NCBI GenBank assembly: GCA_948474755.1
Contig: CAOLHI010001442.1
Location: 248,001-312,000, forward strand
Direction: 5' to 3'
From: Ctenosaura bakeri
Taxonomy: Eukaryota > Chordata > Lepidosauria > Squamata > Iguanidae
DNA: 64,000 bases
Within the stretch, counting starts at the first letter, position 1. Each line of letters starts with the position of its first letter. Below are positions 36,344 to 49,029 of this stretch, in pieces. A program made the translations under genes and the position numbers. Under the pieces are notes generated by a model. The model saw nothing but the letters and a program-made list of their open reading frames with translations. It was not told the DNA's origin and did no database searches.

Positions 36344-39323
36344 TGTGTCTCTTGGCCTTCTTCCCTTAGGCTCTTTACTACAGAACTGAAAAGTTATTCA
36401 AGGTTCTGAACCTATCTTGTGGATAGAGTTCAGCACCTTGGATAGCTCCTTTAAAGTCATGCCTCACTGACATCAGATCCACCATTTCCCCATCAATTTC
36501 CAATCATCTTATGTTGAGCCGGATGGTCTGGAAGGAAGATCAGCTGAGCATCATTATAACTCTTTGCAATCACAGTGTTCTTGATAGTTTGCAGGACCAT
36601 AATGAACACAGTTACAATCTCCTTTCACATTGTTGTTGGAAGTTCATCATGGAAAGTTCAACATGGAAGTTCAACATGGAAAGATTGGGGATAGTTGAGC
36701 AGCTGATGTGGTCCCTCCTCACATAAAAGTTTGAGTTTCTGAATAAGGCAGATTTCTGTATCCTTCCATGTCTCTCATCTGTAAAGCTAGCAATACTGTC
36801 TGTAGTTCCACAAGACGATAAAAAGTAATGGCTCAAAACAGAAAGGAAAGCAGATTTAGGTTAATCATTAAGTAGGTTTCAGGTCTGAAACAAATATTAA
36901 GCAATGGAAACTTTTGAGAAATTATGCCTCTCGAGCATTTGTCTCTCTATCCTGCACTGTGTTAAAAAAAAGAGCTAGAAAAAAAGGGGGGACTTGGCCA
37001 TGTAGTATTCCACCCTAGATGGGTGGGGCAGAGATGCGAATTAGATTGTAGGCTCTCAGTAATAACTGTGAGGAAATGTTCTGTCCCTCCTCAAATGTAC
37101 ATAAAACAAACAAAGATGTTGCTACATTTCGATCTTAAGAGATGATTCAAGGTGGATTAAAATCAGGCAGGTTTAGGGTTGCTCTTGTGAATGCAGACAT
37201 TGTGGGAGAGGAGAAGCTACCTTGTTGCGAACTGGGACTGATATTCAGGATTCAATACAAGAAACAGGGTCTTGTTGAGAAAGAGGTGCCGGAGCAGAGG
37301 AGGGAGAGGTCAGCGTCCCTCACTGGCACAATCCTTTTGCTCAAGTATGGGAGCCACATCTCTCTATTCTTCATGTGACTGAGGCGTATCTGTTGGTTGT
37401 ATGCAGGTGGTATATCGGGTATATATATGCCCTACCTACTAACTGAAGTTCTCAAGGTGGTTCTCTCTCATTCATGTTTTTGAAAACCATCAACAGTTTC
37501 TGGGACAAGCCATTTTGTGGCTGTGCTCTGTTGAAAATGAGAAGTGCTACTTAAAGTACTTTGTGATTGGGACCTCCCTTAACCCATTATTTCCCACATT
37601 GGACAACCCAAAAGGGAATGGCAGGTGAAGTCAGTTAAAATAAAGTGACAAATAGTCTAGTGGAACAATTTGCACATGCCCTACCAGCCAACCAGTGTGT
37701 TTTTATAGAGAATTTAGGCACTAAAAAGACTGAGAGAAGATAGAATTCCCTGCTGTCTCTTAAGATACTATGAATCTATTTTTCCATTTTATTTGTTTTG
37801 ACAGAAAGGACCAGAATATAGTCATTCCCATCTCCCCACGCTTGTCTCAACACAATATCTAGTAAAGGAAATACAAAACTGTCAGGCTGACTGAATTGTC
37901 ATCAGTGCTGTCATCCCATTTTAAGTTTCCATTTTTGTTTGTTTTTGTACCATCCAAAACATTGAGTCAATGCAAAGCATGTGAGTGAGCTAGCTGCTGA
38001 GAGGAGCCACCTTTTTATAAAAAGAAGAAGTTGCAAGCTTGGCTTTTCTCCAGAGATTTGTGGATTTGCCTCAACAACAATTTGGGCACTTGCCAAGCCT
38101 GGAAGCATGAACCCTTGGAGCTCACTTCTGAACTCAGCTATTGTTTGGCTACTGTTAGAGTTTCCTAGCTGCTGGCTTTGAGCAGAAGCCTGCCAAAAGA
38201 AGCCTCTAACAGAATGCAGATGCTTGGAAAGAAATAAAAATGTTTGTGTGTGTGGGGGGGTAAGGTGTGAAGAATGCCTCCACCTTAATAGTAAAGGCAC
38301 CATAACAGTAAAGGTTACACATTAAACTATTAAAAAGCAAAGAGGTACGGCTATGATCTTTACCCACTAGCATTGCAATCTGTTGGGTTTGTTTCACGTG
38401 TTAGAACTGGTGGTTTCTATTAAATATGGCATTCTGAATTGACTAGGTGACTTTATGATCTCTCTGTCTCTCTTATATGTCAACCTTCTGATTCTAAGCC
38501 CTAAAATAGTGGCATAGGGTTCATAATATGTGCAGCCTTTTTTTTTTTATTTGTCCTTTACAAGAGCGCTACTCAAAGTGATGGTCTATGGACCAGTGCT
38601 GTTCCCTAAGCCATCTGCCATCAGTCTCTTGGGGGTTTCCAGGAAAGAAATAAACAATTGGATCCAATGGGTACAAATATGGTACTAGTCTATGAACACT
38701 GGGGTGGGTAGGTGGATGGGATTGCCAGTCCCCACATCATGTAGCTTAAGAAGCGCTGCTTTGTAACACATCACTATTACGATCAATCAGCACATGCAAA
38801 CATACATACACACATGTTAATCATCAGTTCCCTTCCCGTATATTATGAGTGAAGGTTCTCCATGCAGTTGAAGGGGCAGTGAGGCACTTCCAAGGTTACA
38901 CAGCTGTTCATTACCATTGTCCTTGCATCAAGTTTGGATGTCTGCAGGAGAAAGCCTGTAGGAAATGGGATCATAGAGGCACACTACCTCCAGGAAAATG
39001 TTGGAGGTACAGCTCTGTAATACTTTTAATAACATGGAAGTTTTTGTTGCCTCAGATAGATAGAACTTGCTATCATCTAATTTAATCATCAGTTTGAAAA
39101 CGCACATTATACCTCATGGACTGTCTCCACTGCTAAAAACAGTGGTCCTGTAGACCAATGACCTCCTCTTCTTATCTCCATCAGTGTTTAAGAAGGCTAA
39201 GTGCATGACGTGAGATTTCTGCACTGCCATTCCATTTTGTTGACACACAGTTGTAGGAGAGTAAAATTCATTGTACTGTTGAAAATGGTAAGGAGGCGCA
39301 CTGGGAATTCAGACAAATGTGTA

Positions 39324-39880
39324 GTCAGCCCTCCATATTCACTAGGGTTAGGGGGGCAGGGCCTGCACAAAAGTAGAAAAATTGCAAATATCAAAATGTG
39401 TGTGTGTGCGCGTGTGTGCAGGTGGGAAGAGGGCTGAGGCATGGTGTGGGGAATGGACACCTAGGGTCCAAACCATGTCAGGGAAAGGAGAAGGAAAGGG
39501 GTGTTTTGGTATGGTGGGGAGGAAAGGGGTGGTTCGGTATAGTGGCCCTATACTTTCTTTCCTTTGTTCGTCTCCTTCCTTGAGTGTGGTGGGGGGATCA
39601 GAAAGAGGCTTGTGGTGCTGAGGAACTGAACTGCAAACAATCCTTAATTGGCTAGGCAGTGACTGGTGGTGGTGGTGGCAGTGGTGGAAGAAGAGGAGGA
39701 GGAGGAGGAGGACCAGAACCAGAGGGGGGGTTTTAACGGGCTGCATGGCTTGATTGGAGCCACTGAGAGGGAAGATTCTGCTGAAAAAGAAGCACTTGAG
39801 GTGGGGGGAGGGATTGGAGAAACTCGCAAATAATCAAATCCATGAAAGTCAAACCTGCAAATGTGGAAGGCCAACTGGAT
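39324..39880. mobile_element. Tc1/mariner (Tigger)-like DNA element
   Basis: Left end AGTCAGCCCTCCATATTCAC and right end CAAATGTGGAAGGCCAACTG are inverted copies of the Tigger/pogo-type terminus (CAGTYGGCCCTCCATAT). Internal words TCGCAAATAATCAAATCCAT and GCAAATATC fit this group. No transposase frame survives. The interior has a GGTGGTGGTGGTGGCAGTGG run and a GAGGAGGAGG purine tract. Confidence 0.65.
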
Positions 39881-40478
39881 ATTATGTAGGGCATGAGCTG
39901 AAGAGATAAGTATGATTCCTTGTGAACAGAATTCTATTTTAATATTCTAAGAGCTCTGTGTCTTATTTGCATGTCATTGTATGTGTATTATAAAAAGGGG
40001 TTGTAGCTGAATAGAAATGTGGGCCAGAATGATCACAGTTTTCAGCATTTTTTTTGCAATGTATGGCAAGCCTGAGGCAAAGCTATCACTGGGTTTTCTT
40101 GGCAAGAGTTTTTCAGAGGAGAGTTTGCCTTAGAATTCCCCCACTTTGATCTCAACCAATCTCCTTTGCTTTTGCAGCTGGCCTTCTATTGGGCAGGAGA
40201 AGTGAAAGACTGAATTGCTCCCTCTTTTGAATTGTATGTGGGTGAGCCTAACTTCCCTGCTCCCTTTCAGTGCCCCCTTTCAGTCCTCTCTTACAATCTT
40301 ATTTATTTTTAAAAAGAAATAAAGCACTAAAGAGATTGTGAATTCTGGTGAAAAGCTGGTTCTCTTTTTCCCACTCCTTTGTTCCTTCACTCTTCAGTCA
40401 CTCTTCTGTTGGATTGGTGCTTGATCTTCAACTTGTAGCCTCATGTCCCAAGTCATGGATTTTCACCAGTGCCTAATG

Positions 40479-40510
40479 ATAATGATAATGATGATAATGA
40501 TAATGATGTT
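40479..40510. repeat. (GATAAT)n simple repeat
   Basis: Short imperfect repeat of GATAAT/GATGATAAT units followed by GTTGTTGTTGG. Confidence 0.7.
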
Positions 40511-40744
40511 GTTGTTGGCAAGCCAAGAAATTTTACACATTCGATGCAGTACCTATTCATCATAAATCGTAAGGCCATAAGATTTCCAAGCAAATAAATT
40601 TAATGACAGTTTAATCTATGTTCCCCTCCATATCCCTCAGAGTATATTCCAATTGAATCAATTTGCTCAGTCATTGTCTACTCTAATTAGGGACTAGCGG
40701 TTGGATTTGGGGTCTTAGTATCTACTTAGGAGAGAATCAGTGTG

Positions 40745-40942
40745 ATGACTTGAAGGTACATACACACAAATCCCTGCTCGGCTATGGAAACCCACTGAGT
40801 GACCTTGGGTAAGTCATACTGTCTCATAGGAAGGCAGCGGTAAATCTCCTCTTTACAAATCTGACCGGGAAAACATTGTGATAGGTTCACCTTGGGGTTG
40901 CCATAAGTCAGAAATGACTTGAAGGTACACAGCAACAAATCT
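40745..40942 (+). mobile_element. tRNA-SINE body, head missing
   Basis: Begins with a SINE tail word (GACTTGAAGGTACATACACA) and then the body from TCCCTGCTCGGCTATGGAAA through GTGACCTTGGGTAAGTCAT to CCATAAGTCAGAAATGACTT and GAAGGTACACAGCAACAA. The tRNA-like head is absent. It may be two overlapping SINE remnants. Confidence 0.75.
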
Positions 40943-41411
40943 ACTTGTAACTTTTATGTTACCCAGCCAGCTGGAGGAAAGAGAAAAGAGTAAGAGTGAA
41001 AGAGAATTACTGGAGAGTTTTTGGTAATTTTATCTGTCATCATCGACTGCATGAAAGATCATGCAGAAAGGTTGTGTTTCATGTTCACTTGTATTGCTCA
41101 CAGAAACAGCAAACCCAGTTATGTTTGAAAATCCAATCTTTGTTATAAATAAACATTTAGAGATTACCTTTCAATGGAAAATTATTCTTGAGGTGGGTTA
41201 GCCTTGAAAATGCTAATATGTCGTCTACCTGTGTACAAAGGATAATGCATAATTTATACAAGGTATGATGTAATATTAATACAAGGCATCTTTTGACTAT
41301 TGTATAGTCTAGATCAATCCAGTAGATATGCTATTTGAATTTTCAGAACAAAGCCAATTGGCTAGGAAGTAAACTCCACAAGCTCTTCATGGAAATGAAT
41401 ATGAATGTAGT

Positions 41412-41590
41412 ATATGGTATAGTGGTTTGACTAGGACCCTGGAGACTTGAGTTCAGTTCTCCGCTTGGGCATGGAAATCCACTGGATGAGTTTGGGTGCA
41501 TCATACACTCTCAGCTCTAGGAAATTCTGTGATAGATTCACCTTAGGGTCACTGTAAGTCAGAAATGACTTGGAGACACGCAACAACAAT
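41412..41590 (+). mobile_element. tRNA-derived SINE
   Basis: Head ATGGTATAGTGGTTTGACTA, body with GAAATCCACTGGATGAGTTT, 3' part CACTGTAAGTCAGAAATGAC and tail ACGCAACAACAA. Shortened internally compared with the copy at 19673. Confidence 0.8.
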
Positions 41591-41869
41591 CTAAACAATA
41601 GCACCTCTACTTCCAGCTTTTAAATAAAAGTTTTGTTTAATTCATATACTTCCACAGAAGCTAATTAAGGAGCTCAGAAAGAAAGACTGTGCCGCCTCAG
41701 TACACACGGGGTGATGGTGGTACGTGAATGAATGTCCCCATAGTGTTCATTTTCCTTATAGCAGAAGAAGGACATGGCCACTGGGAAGCATTAACTGAAG
41801 ATTCATAAGCATAATCTTTAGTTTACAAGAATTGCTTGCTTGTAAGATTTAACTGTGCTGTCATTGTAG

Positions 41870-42070
41870 GAAGCAGTGCAAGTATTGATCAAGCATTCAG
41901 CCGACGTCAACGCACGGGACAAGAACTGGCAGACACCACTGCATGTGGCAGCTGCAAATAAAGCCGTGAAGTGTGCTGAAGTGATCATTCCCCTTCTGAG
42001 TAGTGTCAACGTCTCTGACAGAGGGGGTAGAACTGCCCTACACCATGCAGCTCTGAATGGCCACGTTGAA
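41870..42070 (+). CDS. ANKRD44: ANKRD44 coding exon (residues ~88-154)
   Basis: 201 bp, 67 codons, phase 0 at both ends. It encodes [20 protein letters not shown], then [18 protein letters not shown], then [20 protein letters not shown] with HAALNGHVE at the end, covering about two ankyrin repeats (TPLHVAA and TALHHAA motifs). The run [15 protein letters not shown] separates ANKRD44 from ANKRD28. Acceptor TTGTAG, donor GTAAGC. Confidence 0.97.
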
Positions 42071-44864
42071 GTAAGCAGCTTAATCATTTCTGTGTTCTAA
42101 CTTGGAACCTATTCTAACTTCTAACTCTGTTTTAACTTGTTAGTAGAAGGAAACCCAGGCATCTCTCTTAGTTGCAATACTTGGCATTAGTACTAAACTG
42201 CTGCCAGCATTTGTTATAGCAGATCCCATAGAGTTGAACAGGAGTCCCTTTGTTGCAGGACATAACCGCACAGCAGTTCTCTATAATTGACCTGGAACAA
42301 ACTGGGATGTTTTTGACAAGGCAGCTACAGAATTTCCCAGGAGAATCTTAAAGCTCTGTGCATTTCCTTTGATTTTTGGTCAATTCTGTAGAATTACCTA
42401 AATTAACCTTCCCAACTTGGCATTCTCTGGATGTGTTGGACTCCATCCCATCATTCCCACCAGCAGGGGTGGTGGAAAACACAGTGTGCTCATCTGAGAA
42501 CATTGTATAGAGTAAGGCTGTTACAGAATATGTCTGAATTTGAAGATTAAAATATAAAAATCATGTTTATGCACTGGGTTGGAATTGTAGCCTTCCAGAT
42601 GTTGTTGGATTGCAAGTCTCAGCAGGCCTAGCCAGCATAGCCAATGCAGAAGAATGCTGAGAGTTGCAGTCTGACAACATCTGGAGGGCTGTTTGATTCC
42701 CACTGCAATATCCATTTGACTGTTGCTTTTATAACTGTTGAGTAAACCTTTGGTTAAGCATAAGCAAAATCAATCTTTCTTTACTGTGAATGCAAAATGA
42801 TTTGTAAAAGAAGGTACCCTGGGCTAAGAAATGAGTATTAGAAAGCCAATAAATCTCAGGAAAGTAAAAAGATGGTTGAGGGACTTGGATTAATGGCTTA
42901 TATAATATTTTCTAATACATTTTCTCCAAGCTTCAGTTTAATTTAAAAATAATGCCCCTAGATACCTGCTAGAAGTTTGGATCAGACCTTTTTTATGCTG
43001 GCTTTATCTATAAGTATGATATGATCTCAAATCCAAGTTCATATCCCTGTATTTATGTGACAGTGATCCATAATCAAGGAATGAAATGCAATGTTCTCAT
43101 TAATCACAGAAGGAGTGAAAAAAGATTATCAAAAAGGTATTTCAGAGGATAATAGACACCTGCTATGAAGCAGCTATAATATTGTGAACTTCTAATGTTG
43201 TCTGTTTCAGGATAGTGTTTAAATTATGTACCTTTAATCTTCTGCTTATGATCTGAAATGTAGGAAGCATATAATCCAAAAGCGTAGAACTGTTCCCTAT
43301 CACTTTACTGAATGAGATTTGTTGGACTTTTTTTTGTGGAATAAAAGCAAAACTACCATCACTCCAGGCCCTAATTGTATCCTGATCCCTTTTCTATTTT
43401 AACACAGGAAAGCTTGAGAGTAGGAGTTTGTGATACCTGTATTAGGAATGAGCTGCTTTTTTTTACTCATGAGAGCTGCATGCCAGTAGTGAACATGGCT
43501 GGAGTTGGCAGTGCACAGAGACTAGGCTCCCCTTCCTGTATTACCTACAAGCAAAGACACAGAAATGTACAAGCACCTGTGCACAAGCATATACATACAT
43601 ACATGCAAAGATGCACAGACACCCCATTCTGCCTCTCTCTCTGCCCAACTGATGAGTGTTGAAAACAGCTGAGGAGCACATCAGTCAGTGTGCTTCTCAG
43701 CTGTCCCCAGTGCTTATTAGCTGGACAGAAAGGAGGAGGCTCAGCTGTGACCTAGTCAGGATAGAGAAGTTATCTGTAACAAAGATGGGCAAAGAATGGC
43801 CTTGGGGCACCCAAATAGTTTTTATACTCATTGAGCTCTCCAAGTTCCCTAAATTCCCCTTTTTTTCTGAGACAGAAAGGAGAGTTTCCTAATCTATTAA
43901 GAAGATTGCACACCCTACCCACTGGGGAAGTAGACTTCTAGCCACTTCTGGATTTTGTTTGTTTCTTTGATAATCCATGTGATTCTTAGATGGTTCTAGG
44001 GAAGAAAACTAGCCCCTGGACACACTACAGTTGCCCACACCTGATCTATACAGTAACAATCAGGATATCGTAGCATCCATATCCCTTCAGTGGCTTGTAT
44101 AGGTACTAGAAGGACCAAAGATAACCCACAACATTCTATTGCTGTTTGTTTTTAAAAATTATTCCCAGTTATGAAATTAACAGTGACAAACTTTCTTAGG
44201 AACAGAGAGCAAAGATTATGCAGCTGTAAAGACAACTCTCATCCTCAGAGGAGTGTCCAGAGGGAGAGCCGCTGCAAGATTTCATTATTTTCTTCAGCAC
44301 ACATGAGTTTCCCATGAGGTCAATGAGAACAGCTTACCTTTTTGTCTTGCTGATAGCCGGTTATTGAAGTGTTGAAGTCTGCTGAACTGGGAATTTCTCC
44401 AGGTGTGCCAGGACCAAAGCTGTCCGTTTTCCCAGTTTATGTCAGCTGATTAATTTTTCAAATGCAGAGAATGAAGAGAAAGGGAAACTCCTTAGTAAAT
44501 TCAGTACCTTTTCTGTATGGTGATTATTTAATAGGTGATGCTCCCCTACCACACCTCCAGCTCCCCAAAAAGTAATTGGTACAGTTAAGCTCCCCTTCTT
44601 TAGAAGTTATTTTTAAACCACCTATAAGATTAATTGGAAGTGCTAAAGTTTTATTTGTAATAAAGGAAGTATATAATAATGTTTATTGTTACAGGCAACT
44701 GTCTATCAGAACTGCCCCACATTCCATTTTACTCTTTTTAAAGTGTTATTTCGTAGGTGTCTTTGTGATCCAGCAGTTCATATTAGAAGGACTAATAGCT
44801 TTTCCACAATGATTAACTTGGTGTTTCTTTTTATTTCATACATTTGCTTGCTTTTATTTTTCAG
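42071..44864 (+). other. ANKRD44: Intron, 2.8 kb
   Basis: Holds a family C fold-back element at 42590-42705 and a short decayed relative near 42410-42480 (GATGTGTTGGACTCCATCCC). From 42710 to 44864 no repeat or gene is recognisable. Ends in a T-rich tract and TTTTTCAG. Confidence 0.8.
42590..42705. mobile_element. Fold-back MITE, family C
   Basis: AGCCTTCCAGATGTTGTTGG at the left pairs with CTGACAACATCTGGAGGGCT at the right; inner arms TTGCAAGTCTCAGCA / TGCTGAGAGTTGCAGTC. The loop has CTAGCCAGCATAGCC. A compact 116-bp hairpin. Confidence 0.78.
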
Positions 44865-44952
44865 ATGGTGAACTTGCTTTTGGCAAAAGGGGCAAACATT
44901 AATGCATTTGACAAAAAGGACCGAAGAGCTTTGCACTGGGCAGCATATATGG
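44865..44952 (+). CDS. ANKRD44: ANKRD44 coding exon (residues ~155-184)
   Basis: 88 bp, 29 codons plus one base of a glycine codon. It encodes [19 protein letters not shown] and then [10 protein letters not shown], an ankyrin repeat whose motif is RALHWAA. The last base pairs with the first two of the exon at 47003 to make glycine. Acceptor TTTTTCAG, donor GTGAGA. Confidence 0.97.
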
Positions 44953-47002
44953 GTGAGAGAGTTTCTTTTCCCCCCTCTCATTGGCAAAATGATCACAACA
45001 CAGTTGGCAGTATAGGCTAGACATTATTTTATGTATATATAGGAAAACATAGATAAAAATTACAAACTATTAAGTCTACAAAAGTTTCCTATACCTGCCA
45101 TAAGGTGTTTCCAAACAGCCCTAACTGTACATTTGTCACCACATTGTTCTCTCTCTACATTTCCTTGCCCTTGTTCCATTCCTTTGGCTGCCACGTGAGG
45201 TGAAAGGTGGAAGCATCTAACAAGCAGGTGATATACTACACCTTCCTAGCTACCTATTATGAATACAGGAAATGGGGACTTACTAGTGGATTGTTGTTTG
45301 AGGTGGGGAAACCTACATTTATTGTCTAGCTTGATTTTGTCACGTTTCATTGATAGACCTCCAGAGGTTATTTAAAAATTACATAATAATTCAGCTTCAC
45401 AAGTTTATCATTACAACAGCTGACTTTATCACCTGTTTGCCTACCAAAAGGCAGTATCGACTGCTGTGGTTTTTTTGGTAGAGTTGACTGGTCTCAGGCA
45501 ATGCATGTGTATCTGACAGTCAGCATGTACTAAGGACTTGATGGGTTGATTTGTGCTGTTCTGTTGCCTTTGCAACTTCATAGAAATAGTTGCTACTATA
45601 GGAGCAACCTTAGTGGTGAGCATGGTCACTTCTGTAACTAAGAGTTCATGTTTTTCATTTGCCCACCCATTTCATAAGTCTTTAATATTGTAAGCCTGAG
45701 GGAAGTGGTTTTTGAATAAAAAGTAGGGCAGAAATCATTCAAATAAATTTCCCCATTACCCTTAGGATGTTGCAGAGAAAAATCACCCATATTTTACAAG
45801 AAGACGTTCAGTTTTGGGAGTGCATTGGTATGCTGAGCGGGGAACAAAGTCAGTAGACATATGCAAATCTTCTCAATGCCTTTGAATTCTGTTAATTTTA
45901 GAATATTGAAAGACTTGAATGCTGGCCAACTTTTAGGTGCACTTAATAATAGCATAGTTAGTAAATAAAAACAAAACATAATTATACCTGTGTACTGTGA
46001 AGGTGATCAGAACAAATATTGACTCATAGTCTGTCTCTCATAGATTTACTTTCAATTCAAGGTAAATGACACCAACCTTATTGTTATTAGCGGGATTATT
46101 TTGCTATTTCTCTAGGAGTATTTGGTAACAGTGAAGGTGTTTTGATCAAGGCTTAATATTTAGAAATCTTGTTGTCAATAGATTTTTGTTTCATTCAGAA
46201 AGAAACAGCTCATTATTGAGATAACTCGTGTTGTGTGGTTATATGAAGAGAGGCTGAAACTAAAAAGACACAGTTTATTATAACCAGCTTTGAATGTTTC
46301 TTTGTCTAAATGAAAGAATTTTTGAATTTAAATTTCTTTTAAAACTTCAGTGAACCATAGCCAAAAATAGAATTCAGTATGCATCTACTTAAATTACTTT
46401 TTCTTTAAAAAATAATTCATATAAAAACTTGCTTTGCTGTTAGACTTGAGTAGTTCTTCCCTGTATGTTTGTTTTGCTCCCTTTTTTAAAATCACTTCAG
46501 TGTTTAATAATCTCTTCATTCTATTTCAAATTCCTTTAGACCAGAACTGTATTCCCTCAGCGTTAATCTCTCCTGACAGCATTTCCCTCTCTCTTTCTGT
46601 GCCTTCAAGTCTCCATGAATTTCATAAAGTTTTCTTAGGCAAGAGACCCTCAGAGGTGGTTTTGCCAGTTCCTTCCTCTGAAATATAGCATACAACAGCT
46701 AAGATTATACGCCTCTGCAATACACAGGATTTACAGGGAGTTTGTATAATTTCAGCCTGTTTGGACAGAGTCAACATATAGCCAAGATAAATTTCTGATG
46801 TGATCTAGATGACATGAAATCTGATTCTCTTAAAAACAATTGTCTGTCTGAAACTTTTAACATGCTTGGAATGAACTTCATTGCAAAATGTGAACGATTT
46901 GATGCCCAGGAAGACATGCTGACAACAAGATACTTGTTTAACAAAATGGCACCACAGGAATATATAGTAAAAACTTCCTTTTTTCTTCCCCTCTTTTCTA
47001 AG
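44953..47002 (+). other. ANKRD44: Intron, 2.05 kb
   Basis: Holds a headless minus-strand SINE fragment at 46604-46705. Otherwise no repeat or gene is recognised between 44953 and 46600. The acceptor is CTAAG, an AAG rather than the usual CAG/TAG, preceded by a good pyrimidine tract. Confidence 0.8.
46604..46705 (-). mobile_element. SINE fragment (5S-SINE body)
   Basis: The + strand shows TTTTCTTAGGCAAGAGACCC, TCAGAGGTGGTTTTGCCAGT and TTCCTCTGAAATATAGC, the complement of the 5S-SINE body seen also at 49030-49238. The 5S head is absent. Confidence 0.72.
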
Positions 47003-47145
47003 GCCACCTGGAAGTTGTTTCTTTGCTGATCAGTCATGGTGCTGAGGTGACATGTAAGGATAAAAAAGGTTACACTCCTCTCCACGCTGCAGCATCCAAC
47101 GGGCAGATCAATGTAGTGAAACACCTCCTCAATCTTGGTGTGGAG
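47003..47145 (+). CDS. ANKRD44: ANKRD44 coding exon (residues ~184-231)
   Basis: 143 bp: two bases finish the split glycine, then 47 codons to phase 0. It encodes [38 protein letters not shown] and KHLLNLGVE, one full ankyrin repeat ([10 protein letters not shown]) and the end of the previous one. Donor GTAAGA; acceptor CTAAG, which is the only non-YAG acceptor among the nine exons. Confidence 0.97.
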
Positions 47146-48359
47146 GTAAGAAGCAATTAATATTATCTTTAACAGGCTAGTGAGAACTGAGTGCTGTAAT
47201 TTAATAGGTATAATTCCTTACTACTGGGACTTCTGTTCTGCTATGAAATTAGATTTTCAACACCTGCTAAAATTTATTCTCTCATTGACAAGGTTTATGA
47301 AGGAACCCATTTTTGTCATATGGATTATGGATTTTCTCATCTATCTTGGCCATGACACTAATATACTATAACTGTTCAGATTGGCAGTTTTAGGTATGAT
47401 TATCCTGACGTCCTTTTTTCACCATGCTTCAAATAACCATAAGAATATAAAATGTCATGGCAGGAGCACCATTAAAACCTTAATATACACCAGTTATATT
47501 TCTTGAAAGTGAGAATAATTGCTAAGCAGACATTTTTGATATTTTCTAAGCAGTCTTCCCTAACCTAGTGCCCTCATGATGTGTTGGACTACAGCTTACT
47601 CATCAGCATACAGCATTCAATCATTCTCTCAGCTGACTAAATGGATAATAATTTCAACAATGCACTAAGACTATGTACTAAGACTAACCTAAACTGTGGT
47701 GGCAAGAGAAGAAACCTCATGTTTCTAACATAATTGGTTAAAAAAAAAATTACAAACCAGATGATTCTCTGACAATTCTGTCATTTTCTGAGATGAGAAA
47801 TAAGTGGCTAAAACGTAAAGAACAGATCTGGGGTATTAGTTGGAGTGACTAGACAAGATTGTGCCCAGTATCAGAAGGGCTTGAAAGATCTGACAGATAG
47901 AAACTGGCAGGACAGAATGTGGCCTGTGACTCTCAGTAAAAAGTTGATCTCCAGGAAAAAAGTTGTTAGAAGTTTAACAATAACAGACAAATCCAAGGAA
48001 GTGGCATTTCCATGCAGTCTCTTGGCAATACAGACAGTCAGAGATTTGGGCACACCACAGAATACGTTGAGTGTCTGGAAGAGTGCATTCTAAGAATGGA
48101 TAATCAAGATATTTATGAGTAAGCTCAAGGATATCCAAGTAGTGACTGCACACTGTGAAATGCCTGTTTCTGTTCTGGTTGAATTATTGTCCACTTATTG
48201 CTTGGGAAGTTCTTTTCTGTTATAATTCTACTCTTCATTATGGAAAAACTGTAAAAGACAACATAAAAAAAAAAGAAAGAGAAGTATCCTCAGTACAAAT
48301 AATTTCCTTTTTAGGTAATCTGTTGTTTTATTTATACATAAATGGATAAATAGGAATGT

Positions 48360-48541
48360 TGTTGTGTGCCTTTAAGTTGTTTCCAACTTACATTGACCAT
48401 AAGGCAAAACTATTATGAGGTTTTCTGAGGCTGAGAGTGTGTGATACATCCAAGATTACCCAGTGAGTTTCCATGGCTGATGGGGGAATCTGATCTCCAG
48501 GGTCATAGTCCAATATTCAAACCACTACACCATGCTGGTTC
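48360..48541 (-). mobile_element. tRNA-derived SINE with 13-bp TSD
   Basis: Minus-strand copy: + strand starts with the tail complement TGTTGTGTGCCTTTAAGTTG and ends with the head complement CAAACCACTACACCATGCTG. TAAATAGGAATGT at 48347-48359 is repeated exactly at 48542-48554. The intact 13-bp duplication fixes both ends. Confidence 0.93.
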
Positions 48542-49029
48542 TAAATAGGAATGTACACAGCTCTAAAAGGAAATACCTGCGTTGCCAACAAGTCATGGTC
48601 TGGGCAGGGAGACTCCACCCTGCCATTTTGGGTGAACTGCCTGATTAGACTATGGACCATCTGTGATCTATGTTGTAGCTCTTCTTGTTTATATTTCTGT
48701 TGTTCAGAAAGGGTGCTTCTGGATAAGACTTTATTGTGCCATCACCCGACCTTTTCCATAAAATTTTACAGGAAGTCCAGACAATAGTGATTTCCACAGG
48801 TAACCTCCTTGTGTTTTCCATCCACTTCTTCTGTCTTTGTTTCCACAAACACAAAACAAAACAAAACAAAAAAAACATTAAGGGGGAAAATATGGAAATC
48901 TGAAAAATGTTTTTTGATTGGTAGCTGTAGGAGCTTTTCCTCTCAAAACATCCAAAATTTTCAGGTCAGATCTTGAGACTTGCTGTTCTTCACCAGAATT
49001 TTTCTTTCTCTGTCCCTCAAGGAGATGTT

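Larger units (their letters stand above)
30962..41869 (+). other. ANKRD44: Intron, 10.9 kb
   Basis: Contains a (TTTC)18 tract (31173), family A MITEs (31306, 35946, 36164), two related unnamed repeat copies (32400 and 35190), a Tigger-like element (39324), and tRNA-SINEs (40745, 41412). A weak MER5/Charlie-like stretch occurs near 38563-38757 (ACTCAAAGTGATGGTCTATG). 33000-35150 and 36345-38560 show nothing I can name. The acceptor is TTGTAG. Confidence 0.75.
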
